A DNA stretch of 64,000 nucleotides, taken from positions 2,939,997 through 3,003,996 of the forward strand of contig NZ_CP129104.1 in the NCBI RefSeq assembly GCF_030406605.1, written 5' to 3'. This document shows positions 57,402-64,000 of the stretch, piece by piece. Made by a program: the position numbers and the translations under genes. Position 1 is the stretch's first letter, and each line of letters begins with the position of its first letter. The stretch comes from Curtobacterium sp. 458. Its GTDB lineage: Bacteria > Actinomycetota > Actinomycetes > Actinomycetales > Microbacteriaceae. The notes beneath the pieces were generated by a model. That model worked only from the letters and a program-made list of their open reading frames with translations, did no database searches and had not been told where the DNA came from.

Positions 57402-59540
57402 ATGACCACCACCCCGATCGACCAGCTGACCGAGCTCAGCGCCGACGAGGTCGTCACCCACTCGTACGTCAAGCACGTCCCGCTGCCGTCGGGCGGCACG
57501 CTCGCCCTCGTCACGCTCGACAACGGCAAGGACTACAAGCGGCCCTCGACCCTGGGTCCCCGCACGATGCGCGAGCTGTCGGACGTCCTCGACACCTTGC
57601 GCGAAGCGGCGACCGCCGGGAGCATCCAGGCGGTCGCGATCACCGGCAAGGAGTACTGCTTCGCCGCCGGTGCGGACCTGTCGCAGGCGGCAGCGCTCCC
57701 CTCGCGCGAGGTGGCGCACGAGCTCGGTGTGCTCGGACACGCCACGCTCCGCAAGCTGTCCGACCTCGGTGTGCCGTCGTTCGCGTTCGTGAACGGCATC
57801 GCCCTCGGCGGCGGACTCGAGATCGCGCTGCACTGCACCTACCGCGTGTTCTCGTCGGCCGCGCAGGGCATCGGGTTGCCCGAGGTCTTCCTCGGCATCA
57901 TCCCCGGCTGGGGCGGTGCCACCCTGCTCCCCCGGCTCATCGGCCCGGAGAAGGCGCTGCGGGTCATCGTCGAGAACCCGCTCAAGAACAACCGGCTCAT
58001 GGACGGCACGGCCGCGGTCGAGCTCGGCATCGGTGATGCGCTCATCCCCTCGGTGACCTTCCTGCCGTCCGCCGTCGCCTGGGCCGACGGCGTCGTGTCC
58101 GGCCGGACCAAGGTCGTCCGGAAGAACGAGCCCGGCATGCTCGAGAAGGCAGCGTGGGGCACGGTCGTGAAGGTCGCGCGTGGCCAGGTCGCCGGCAAGA
58201 TCGGCACCGTGCCGAAGTCGCCGTTCCGTGCGCTCGACCTCGTCGCCGCTGCTCGCGGGGGTTCCCTCGACGAGCGGTTCGCCGACGAGGACGACGCCCT
58301 CGCCGACCTGCTGTCCGGTGACCAGTTCGCGGCGTCGATGTACGCGTTCGACCTCGTGCAGAAGCGTGCGAAGCGTCCCGTCGGTGCCCCCGAGGGTGTC
58401 GAGCCGCGGAAGATCACGAAGGTCGGCGTGCTCGGCGCCGGACTCATGGCCTCCCAGTTCGCCCTGCTCTTCGCCCGTCGTCTCAGCGTCCCCGTGGTCA
58501 TCACGGACGTGTCGCAGGAGCGCGTGGACGCCGGCGTCGCCCGCATCCACGAGTCGGTCGACGAGATGCTCGGGAAGGGTCGTGTCTCCCCGGACGAGGC
58601 GAACCGCATCAAGGCGCTCGTCAGCGGCTCGGTGTCGTACGACGCCTTCGCGGACGCCGACTGGGTGATCGAGGCCGTCTTCGAGGAGATGAGCGTCAAG
58701 CAGGACGTGTTCCGCAAGATCGAGCAGGTCATCGCGCCGGATGCGATCCTCGCCACGAACACCTCGTCGCTCTCGGTCTCCGAGATGGGGTCCGTGCTGT
58801 CCGACCCCTCCCGCCTGGTCGGCTTCCACTTCTTCAACCCGGTCGCGGTGATGCCGCTGCTCGAGGTCGTCCGGACGGCGGACACGTCCGACGAGGTGCT
58901 CGCCACGGCGCTCTCGGTCGCGAAGACCCTCAAGAAGACGGCGATCATCACCGCCGACCAGCCGGGCTTCGTCGTGAACCGCGTGCTCGCGCGGGTCCTC
59001 GGCGAGGCGATGCGCGGCGTCGAGGAGGGCACCCCCTTCGAGACCGTCGCGGACGGCGCCGCTCCCCTGGGTCTGCCCATGTCGCCCTTCGAGCTGCTCG
59101 AACTCGTCGGCCTGCCCGTCGGTGCGCACGTCCTCGACTCGCACCACGCCGCCTGGCCGGAGCGCTTCTACCCCGGTGACGGCCTGAAGCGCATCGCCGA
59201 GCACGGGAAGATCCTCACGCGCGACAAGAAGGGCAACGCGACCGGGTACGACCCCGCTGCCGTGAAGCTCGTCGCACCGGCTCGGCGTGATGCGACCCCG
59301 GTCGACGCTGCCACGATGCAGCAGCGGTTCGAGGACGCCCTCGCCGACGAGGTGCACCGCATGCTCGAGGACGGCGTCGTGCAGCACGTCGAGGAGATCG
59401 ACCTCGGGCTGATCCTCGGCGCGGGTTACCCGTTCCAGGCAGGCGGCATCAGCCCGTACCTCGACCGCTCCGGCGCGTCCGAGCGGGTGTTCGGCGGCCG
59501 GTTCCACGACCCCGCGATCGTCGGGCCCGCCACGCGCTGA
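57402..59540 (+). CDS. fadB: Fatty-acid oxidation multifunctional enzyme (enoyl-CoA hydratase / 3-hydroxyacyl-CoA dehydrogenase)
   Basis: The 712-residue protein joins a crotonase domain (about 15-230) to a 3-hydroxyacyl-CoA dehydrogenase (about 340-700). FAAGADLSQAAAL and NGIALGGGLEIAL form the oxyanion hole, LPEVFLGIIPGWGG carries the acid residues, and VGVLGAGLMASQFALLFA is the NAD-binding Rossmann motif. FFNPVAVMPLLEVV and FVVNRVLARVLGEA are typical dehydrogenase segments. It performs two steps of the cycle, with FadA completing it. ATG 57402 is close behind fadA; both belong to one operon. Confidence 0.95.
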   Translation: MTTTPIDQLTELSADEVVTHSYVKHVPLPSGGTLALVTLDNGKDYKRPSTLGPRTMRELSDVLDTLREAATAGSIQAVAITGKEYCFAAGADLSQAAALPSREVAHELGVLGHATLRKLSDLGVPSFAFVNGIALGGGLEIALHCTYRVFSSAAQGIGLPEVFLGIIPGWGGATLLPRLIGPEKALRVIVENPLKNNRLMDGTAAVELGIGDALIPSVTFLPSAVAWADGVVSGRTKVVRKNEPGMLEKAAWGTVVKVARGQVAGKIGTVPKSPFRALDLVAAARGGSLDERFADEDDALADLLSGDQFAASMYAFDLVQKRAKRPVGAPEGVEPRKITKVGVLGAGLMASQFALLFARRLSVPVVITDVSQERVDAGVARIHESVDEMLGKGRVSPDEANRIKALVSGSVSYDAFADADWVIEAVFEEMSVKQDVFRKIEQVIAPDAILATNTSSLSVSEMGSVLSDPSRLVGFHFFNPVAVMPLLEVVRTADTSDEVLATALSVAKTLKKTAIITADQPGFVVNRVLARVLGEAMRGVEEGTPFETVADGAAPLGLPMSPFELLELVGLPVGAHVLDSHHAAWPERFYPGDGLKRIAEHGKILTRDKKGNATGYDPAAVKLVAPARRDATPVDAATMQQRFEDALADEVHRMLEDGVVQHVEEIDLGLILGAGYPFQAGGISPYLDRSGASERVFGGRFHDPAIVGPATR

Positions 59541-59568
59541 CGCCCGGCACTGACGCCGGCGCCGCCCC

Positions 59569-59628
59569 GCACAACCGAAGTCACCCCGAACCACGGTTCC
59601 CCGCGGTTCGGGGTGACTTCGGTTGTGC
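59569..59628. terminator. Near-perfect palindrome after fadB (ACCGAAGTC family)
   Basis: The 24-base arms, beginning GCACAACCGAAGTCACCCCG, are exactly complementary around a 12-base centre. It lies 28 bases after the fadB stop and likely ends the fad operon. The outer 14 bases (GCACAACCGAAGTC) are shared with the 19798-19857 repeat. Confidence 0.8.
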
Positions 59629-59687
59629 GAACGCGATCGGCACCACGCGCACCGCGCCGTCGCGCGCCTCGCCTCCGCCGACCGGCG

Positions 59688-59693
59688 TAGCGT
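59688..59693 (+). promoter_or_regulatory. Candidate -10 (TAGCGT) for a leaderless transcript
   Basis: TAGCGT ends 6 bases before ATG 59700, with no ribosome binding site. Confidence 0.5.
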
Positions 59694-59699
59694 GCAGCC

Positions 59700-60056
59700 A
59701 TGCGGCAGGAGTGGTGGGCACCGAGGACGACGAACCGTCCGTCCGTCGTCGTGCCGGTCCCCCTCGCGGAGGTTCCCGCGCTGCTCCAGCGCGCGGTGGA
59801 CACCGTCCCCGGAGCCGCGGCCATGGAGATCCGTGAGGACGGCGCAGTGGTCGGACGCCGTACCTCGTTCGCCCTCCGCGCGGAGAACATCGTGTTCGCG
59901 TTCCACCGGGAGGGACCGTCGTCGTCACGCGTCGAGATCCTCCGCGAGGGTCGCGACGGGCTCGACTACGGACGCGTCCTGTTCGTCACCCCCGTGGCCC
60001 GCGCGATCCTCCGCGAGCTGGCCACCACTGCATCGTCCGGACGGCGCGAGCCGTGA
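59700..60056 (+). CDS. Small protein of unknown function
   Basis: The 118-residue protein begins MRQEWWAPRTTNRPSVVVPV and continues with a mixed alpha/beta pattern (VPALLQRAVDTVPGAAAMEI, VEILREGRDGLDYGRVLFVT). I do not recognise the family. It has no signal peptide or membrane helix. It appears leaderless and monocistronic, and converges on the membrane-protein gene of the toxin-antitoxin unit 45 bases away. Codon use is like the surrounding chromosome. Confidence 0.6.
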   Translation: MRQEWWAPRTTNRPSVVVPVPLAEVPALLQRAVDTVPGAAAMEIREDGAVVGRRTSFALRAENIVFAFHREGPSSSRVEILREGRDGLDYGRVLFVTPVARAILRELATTASSGRREP

Positions 60057-60100
60057 CGCAGACCCACTGGCAACCCCATCGAGACGTGCTCGATGTTGCC

Positions 60101-61168
60101 TCAGCTACGTCTGAGCCAATCGAGCAAAGCAGACTCATCGGAGGAGTCCTCGCCCTTGGCGAGAGCGACCGCTCGTCGCAGGGCCTTTCGACGAGATGCG
60201 AGCGCCTCGGCCAACTCGAGCCGAACAGCCAAGTGACGAAGTGACAGCACCGACAGTGCCGGATGCCAAGCGCACAGCTCGATCAGCGCGACCATCAGGA
60301 ACGAGCTCAGGACAGCCGCTCCCGCCACCGGGCGGTCGACGGCGATCAACTGCAAGCCGCTGAGTACTACGAGGGACCCGAACACGGTCGGCAGGATCGG
60401 CAGTATCCAGGCCAACCACCGGAGACCCTCGGCGACCCGCGCGTAGTGCACGAACAGGAATGCCCCATGGGCGCCGAGGACCAACCCGACCACCAACGGA
60501 GCGAAGAGCGGGCTCGCGCCGGGTGCCGCGACAGCCAGGCACAGCGATGGTGCAGCGCTGACGGCGATCGCACCGACGGAAGCAAGGACCGGACGCTTTC
60601 GCAAAGGGTCACGAAGCGGTTCCGCTGCTTGCCTGATACGCTCCCGCGAGCGTTCGAGCTCACGCTGGTTCTGCTCCAGCTGACGCCGCCGGCTGAGAAG
60701 CATCCACGAGCTCGTTTCGACCGCGAGAGCCACGACGAGGATGGTCTCGAGCACCGTGACGATCACGGATCCGACCGACCCGGCGGCGACGAGGAACACG
60801 ATCCGGAGAACAACAACGCCACAGAAGCTGGCTGCGAGTACCTGAGCACCGCCGCTCAACCGGCGTCGGAGCGACACCACGTCGAGCCCCGGAGCAAGCT
60901 GGCCGCCGATGATCGCGATGTAGAAGCCCAAGATCACGGTGACGGTCATCCCGGAGAGAGCATCGAGAGCGTTCCCCGTCGATCGACCGAGCGCAACGAT
61001 CGCACTCCCGAAGCTCTCGAACACAGCGTGCTGATCCGTGACTCCCGCTTCTGCGATGGACCACACGCCGAGGAGGAGCGTTCCCGTGCCGGCCACCGCG
61101 AGGAGTAATCCCGCGAATGCGCCCAGGCTGTTGCGGACGCCGAGTTGCTCGTACAACGCCGGATTCAC
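60101..61168 (-). CDS. Eight-helix membrane protein co-translated with a RelE-type toxin
   Basis: A 355-residue protein with about eight predicted transmembrane helices in two groups (about 14-40, 72-95, 105-130, 133-155, then 195-240, 260-285 and 290-315). Between them is a charged, coiled-coil-like stretch with RRRQLEQNQRELERSRERI. I recognise no family. The GTG at 61168 overlaps the toxin stop (GTGA), so it is the third gene of the antitoxin-toxin operon. DNA here is visibly lower in G+C than the flanks, suggesting recent acquisition. Confidence 0.72.
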   Translation of the reverse strand: MNPALYEQLGVRNSLGAFAGLLLAVAGTGTLLLGVWSIAEAGVTDQHAVFESFGSAIVALGRSTGNALDALSGMTVTVILGFYIAIIGGQLAPGLDVVSLRRRLSGGAQVLAASFCGVVVLRIVFLVAAGSVGSVIVTVLETILVVALAVETSSWMLLSRRRQLEQNQRELERSRERIRQAAEPLRDPLRKRPVLASVGAIAVSAAPSLCLAVAAPGASPLFAPLVVGLVLGAHGAFLFVHYARVAEGLRWLAWILPILPTVFGSLVVLSGLQLIAVDRPVAGAAVLSSFLMVALIELCAWHPALSVLSLRHLAVRLELAEALASRRKALRRAVALAKGEDSSDESALLDWLRRS

Positions 61169-61425
61169 CGGTACACCTCTCGTCGTTGGGCAGCACGGAC
61201 CACTGTGACGAGGAGCAGGTCGTCCTCGATCTCGTAGATCATCCGGTAGTCACCGATCCGGATGCGCCAGGCGACATCAGTGCCGCTCAGTTTCCGCGAT
61301 CCGTTCGGTCGAGGATCGTCGCGCAGTCCTTCGATGGCGTCGAGCAAGCGCGTCCGAACGTTCTTCGGGAGCTTCCGGATCGCTCTCGCTGCAGCTGAGG
61401 TGAACTCGACGCTGTAGCGACTCAC
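61165..61425 (-). CDS. RelE/ParE-superfamily toxin
   Basis: The 86-residue protein has the RelE/YoeB-type pattern: YSVEFTSAAARAIRKLPKN, the LRDDPRPNGSRKLSG loop, and WRIRIGDYRMIYEIEDDLL, ending VVRAAQRREVYR. Such toxins cut mRNA at the ribosome or (ParE) act on gyrase. The basic residues at the C-terminus fit an RNase role. The GTG start overlaps the antitoxin stop (GTGA). The gene is followed by a membrane protein in the same operon. Confidence 0.9.
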   Translation of the reverse strand: MSRYSVEFTSAAARAIRKLPKNVRTRLLDAIEGLRDDPRPNGSRKLSGTDVAWRIRIGDYRMIYEIEDDLLLVTVVRAAQRREVYR

Positions 61426-61679
61426 GCCTCCCCGCGGAGATCGTCGAGGGAGACGCGAGTCCCGTCGTCTTCAGCTTTCGCATCGCGGTAGGCGCGGAGG
61501 TCTGCCGCGTCTTCGAGCTGCTCGAGGAGCTCGAGGTCATCGAGGCCGATCACGACGCCTGCGACCTTGCCGTTGCGGGTCACTGCGATGCGCTCGTGGC
61601 CGAACGTGGCCCGCCCCATGACGGCAGCGAGCTCAGCACGGAACTCTCTCGTCGTGAGCGATGCGGAAATGCTGTTCAT
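61422..61679 (-). CDS. Phd/YefM-family antitoxin
   Basis: The 85-residue protein has the Phd/YefM fold at its N-terminus: SLTTREFRAELAAVMGRATF, then ERIAVTRNGKVAGVVIGLDDLELLEQ. Its C-terminal half is acidic and probably disordered until it wraps the toxin. ATG 61679 is chosen because a TACAGT -10 box lies 6 bases upstream, giving a leaderless message; GTG 61685 is also in frame. It should repress its own operon through the palindromes at 61679-61706. Confidence 0.9.
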   Translation of the reverse strand: MNSISASLTTREFRAELAAVMGRATFGHERIAVTRNGKVAGVVIGLDDLELLEQLEDAADLRAYRDAKAEDDGTRVSLDDLRGEA

Positions 61680-61706
61680 GTGCACACTGTAACCGATGTG
61701 TACACA
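61679..61706. promoter_or_regulatory. Promoter and two palindromes of the toxin-antitoxin operon
   Basis: TGTGCACA (61679-61686) and TGTGTACACA (61697-61706) are perfect palindromes with centres 19 bases apart. On the minus strand the TACAGT -10 (61691-61686) lies between them. TGTACA cores are known in the E. coli yefM-yoeB operator, so autoregulation by antitoxin-toxin complexes is likely. Confidence 0.65.
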
Positions 61707-61710
61707 CGTA

Positions 61711-63651
61711 TCAACGCTCGGCGGAGCTCGTCTGCCGCGGCCGCGCGGGCTTCGCCTGCGGCACCTTCGTCCCGACGACCTGGTCGATCACGTCGCGGGC
61801 GATCGTCTGCGCCGTCAGCCCGACGTCCTGCAGGATCTGCGACCGCGACGCGTGATCGATGAACTCGTCCGGCAACCCGAGCTCGTTCACGCCCGTGTCC
61901 ACCCCGGCCGCGCGGAGGTCCTGCCGCAACCGCGTCCCGACACCCCCGACGCGCACGCCGTCCTCGATCGTGATGACGAGCCGGTGGTCGCGCGAGAGGT
62001 CGATGAGCGACGCCGGGATCGGCACCACCCACCGCGGGTCGACGACGGTCGTCCCGATGCCCTGCGCCTCGAGCAGCGCCGCCGCCTCGAGCGCGACCGG
62101 GACCATCGACCCGACCGCGACGAACAGGACGTCGCGTTCCTGGTCTGACGAAGGCGACCGCAGCACGTCGACGCCGTCGGACAGCCGACGGAGCGCCGGG
62201 ATGTCCGGCCCGACCTGCCCCTTGGACCACCGCAGCACGGTGGGGGCGTCGTCCACGGCGACGGCCTCGCGGAACTCCTCACGGAGGGTCGCGGCGTCAC
62301 GGGGTGCGGCGATCCGGATGCCCGGCACGACCTGCAGGAGCGCGAGGTCCCACATGCCGTGGTGCGACGGCCCGTCCGGCCCGGTGATCCCCGCCCGGTC
62401 GAGCACGAACGTGACGCCGGCCCGGTGCAGGGCGACGTCCATGAGCACCTGGTCGAACGCCCGGTTGAGGAACGTCGCGTACAGGGCGACCACGGGGTGC
62501 AGCCCGCCGTACGCGAGGCCGGCGGCGGTGGTCACCGCGTGCTGCTCGGCGATCCCGACGTCGATCACCCGGTCGGGGTGCTGCTCCTGGAACAGGTGGA
62601 GCCCGGTCGGCCGGAGCATGGCTGCGGTGATCGCGACGATGCGCTCGTCCGCACCACCGACCTCTGCGAGCGACGACGCGAACACCGACGTCCACGACGG
62701 ACCCGACGAGACGTCGAGCGACTCCCCCGTCTCCGGGTCGATGTGCCCGACCGCGTGGAACTGGTCGGCCTGGTCGCGGAGCGCCGGCTCGAACCCGTGC
62801 CCCTTCTCCGTGATGGCGTGCACGATCGTGGGTGCCCCGTACGCCTTCGCCTGACGGAGCGCCGCCTCCATAGCCCGCTGGTCGTGCCCGTTCACCGGGC
62901 CGATGTACTTGATGTCGAGGTTCGAGTAGAGGGCCTCGTTGTTCGTGAACCGCGACAGGAACCCGTGCAGCCCGCCGCGCATCCCGCGGTAGAACGCACG
63001 ACCGGGGGCGCCGAAGCGCGAGGCGACGGCCTGCGACTTCTCGAACAGCGCCCGGTACTCGCGGCGGGTCCGGACCGAGCTGAGGAACCGTGCCATGCCG
63101 CCGATCGTCGGCGCGTACGACCGCCCGTTGTCGTTCACGACGATGACGAGCCGACGGTCGTTGCTGTCGGAGATGTTGTTGAGCGCCTCCCAGGTCATCC
63201 CGCCCGTGAGCGCCCCGTCACCCACCACGGCGACGACGGTCCGGTCGGCCTGTCCGGTGCGCTGGAACGCGCGCGAGATGCCGTCCGCCCACGACAGCGA
63301 CGACGACGCGTGCGACGACTCGACGATGTCGTGTTCGGACTCGCTGCGCTGCGGATACCCGGCGATGCCGCCCCGTTCCCGGAGCCGCGAGAAGTCCTGC
63401 CGCCCCGTCACGAGCTTGTGCACGTAGGACTGGTGGCCCGTGTCGAAGACGATCGGGTCGTGCGGGGAGTCGAACACGCGATGCATCGCGAGGGTCAGCT
63501 CCACGACCCCGAGGTTCGGTCCGAGGTGCCCACCGGTCTTCGCGACCTCCGCTACCAGGAACCGCCGGATCTCCGCGGCCAGGTCGGTCATCTGCGCGTC
63601 GGACAGACGCTTGAGGTCGCGCGGCGACGTGATGCTCGGAAGCAGGTCCAC
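61711..63651 (-). CDS. dxs: 1-deoxy-D-xylulose-5-phosphate synthase
   Basis: A 646-residue transketolase-like enzyme that starts the MEP isoprenoid route by joining pyruvate and glyceraldehyde 3-phosphate using thiamine diphosphate. GDGALTGGMTWEALNN is the TPP-binding motif; the N-terminal HLGPNLGVVELT and FDTGHQSYVHK, and the C-terminal DRAGITGPDGPSHHGMWD are family blocks. The GTG at 63651 follows AAAGGAG. A TAGTGT box at 63681-63686 (minus strand) could be its -10. The toxin-antitoxin operon begins only 31 bases after its stop. Confidence 0.96.
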   Translation of the reverse strand: MDLLPSITSPRDLKRLSDAQMTDLAAEIRRFLVAEVAKTGGHLGPNLGVVELTLAMHRVFDSPHDPIVFDTGHQSYVHKLVTGRQDFSRLRERGGIAGYPQRSESEHDIVESSHASSSLSWADGISRAFQRTGQADRTVVAVVGDGALTGGMTWEALNNISDSNDRRLVIVVNDNGRSYAPTIGGMARFLSSVRTRREYRALFEKSQAVASRFGAPGRAFYRGMRGGLHGFLSRFTNNEALYSNLDIKYIGPVNGHDQRAMEAALRQAKAYGAPTIVHAITEKGHGFEPALRDQADQFHAVGHIDPETGESLDVSSGPSWTSVFASSLAEVGGADERIVAITAAMLRPTGLHLFQEQHPDRVIDVGIAEQHAVTTAAGLAYGGLHPVVALYATFLNRAFDQVLMDVALHRAGVTFVLDRAGITGPDGPSHHGMWDLALLQVVPGIRIAAPRDAATLREEFREAVAVDDAPTVLRWSKGQVGPDIPALRRLSDGVDVLRSPSSDQERDVLFVAVGSMVPVALEAAALLEAQGIGTTVVDPRWVVPIPASLIDLSRDHRLVITIEDGVRVGGVGTRLRQDLRAAGVDTGVNELGLPDEFIDHASRSQILQDVGLTAQTIARDVIDQVVGTKVPQAKPARPRQTSSAER

Positions 63652-63701
63652 GGGGCGCTCCTTTCGTGGGGCAGGTCCCCACACTATCCACGCAACCGGG
63701 C

Positions 63702-63749
63702 GACGGACTGGAGGCGCGGTGCCAGCTGGCACCGCGCCTCCAGTCCGTC
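63702..63749. terminator. Perfect 48-bp palindrome between acn and dxs (GGAGGC family)
   Basis: Both 24-base arms, containing GGACTGGAGGCGCGGTGC, are exactly complementary with no loop. It lies 33 bases after the acn stop on the minus strand, so it likely ends acn. The flank GTCAGGTGG directly after it also follows the sufE hairpin. Confidence 0.8.
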
Positions 63750-63782
63750 AGGTGGTCGCGTCAGCGACCGGTACGGGCGCTG

Positions 63783-64000
63783 CTCAAACGAGCGAACGGA
63801 GCACGTACTGCAGGATGCCGCCGTTGCGGTAGTAGTCGGCCTCTCCGGGGGTGTCGATGCGGACGACCGCGTCGAACTCGACCGTCTGCTTGCCCGCCGA
63901 CGAGTGCTCGCTCGGCTCGGCTGTGACGTGCACGGTCTTCGGCGTGCGACCCTCGTTGAGCTCGGTCAGGCCGGAGATCGAGACGACCTCCGTGCCGTCG
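63783..64000 (-). CDS. acn: Aconitate hydratase, C-terminal part (gene continues beyond the window)
   Basis: Only the last 72 residues are inside the window. They read through [20 protein letters not shown] and [20 protein letters not shown] to [10 protein letters not shown], the typical C-terminus of bacterial aconitase A, which converts citrate to isocitrate in the TCA cycle. The start lies to the right of the window. It ends at a stop complement at 63783-63785, ahead of the 48-bp palindrome. Confidence 0.92.

Noticed and set aside
57357..59906. An 849-codon minus-strand frame opposite fadB
   Set aside because: Same cause: it mirrors fadB and has no recognisable motif.
60053..60244. A 63-codon plus-strand frame after the small protein at 59700
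   Set aside because: It lies largely opposite the 3' end of the membrane-protein gene and has no ribosome site or motif.

Overview
The window is high-GC actinobacterial DNA, about 70 % G+C by eye. The gene content (GTP-type PEP carboxykinase, long-form GAPDH, a SufE/sulfurtransferase pair, DUF3000 next to an HRDC ribonuclease D-like protein, a GlnR-type box, and a full set of flagellar filament and hook genes) suggests a flagellated member of the Microbacteriaceae. A Curtobacterium-like organism is my best guess, but it is an inference. I saw no rRNA, tRNA, CRISPR array or transposase.

Layout. (1) 0-7.7 kb is a carbohydrate locus: a sugar-binding lipoprotein and a PfkB kinase on the minus strand, divergent from a DeoR-type regulator, a GH4 glycosidase and a GH38 alpha-mannosidase; a candidate operator lies between them. 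(2) 7.9-10.2 kb holds a CPA1 cation/proton antiporter coupled to a FetB-like permease. (3) 10.3-18.1 kb is a redox block: ApbE, a membrane-anchored FMN-binding protein, a ferric-reductase-like membrane flavoprotein and a two-component system, divergent from a DUF2231 protein and catalase-peroxidase KatG. (4) 18.2-19.8 kb carries a VOC protein and an aldo/keto reductase. (5) 19.9-24.9 kb is a gluconeogenesis module: pckG and a long GAPDH in overlapping order, divergent from a RamB/ScfR-type regulator.

(6) 25-43.3 kb is the flagellar cluster. The minus strand carries fliA, fliC, fliD, fliS, a FliT-position gene, flgB, flgC, fliE, fliF, fliG, fliH, fliI, fliJ, an NlpC/P60 hydrolase, fliK, flgD and flgE. 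The plus strand carries flgN, flgK, flgL and fliW. Three promoter candidates match the sigma28 (FliA/SigD) pattern. No stator, switch (fliM/fliN), export-gate or csrA genes are in this window, and a strong hairpin closes the cluster after flgE.

(7) 43.6-54.2 kb is mixed: an AbiEi/DUF559-type protein, an EcsC-like membrane protein, a KAS III-like enzyme, an aldo/keto reductase, a tyrosine phosphatase, an ammonium transporter with a GlnR-type box, ZapE, a sulfurtransferase-SufE pair and a membrane-anchored hydrolase. (8) 54.2-64 kb holds DUF3000, an RNase D-like protein, the fatty-acid oxidation genes fadA and fadB, then a small lower-GC insert (membrane protein, RelE-type toxin, Phd/YefM-type antitoxin), then dxs and the 3' end of aconitase.

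Two patterns cross the window. Many isolated genes begin 6-7 bases after a TANNNT box, which suggests leaderless transcription; at 54.2 kb two divergent genes appear to share one such box. Several related families of long intergenic palindromes recur between genes, two of them perfect palindromes of 48-50 bp.
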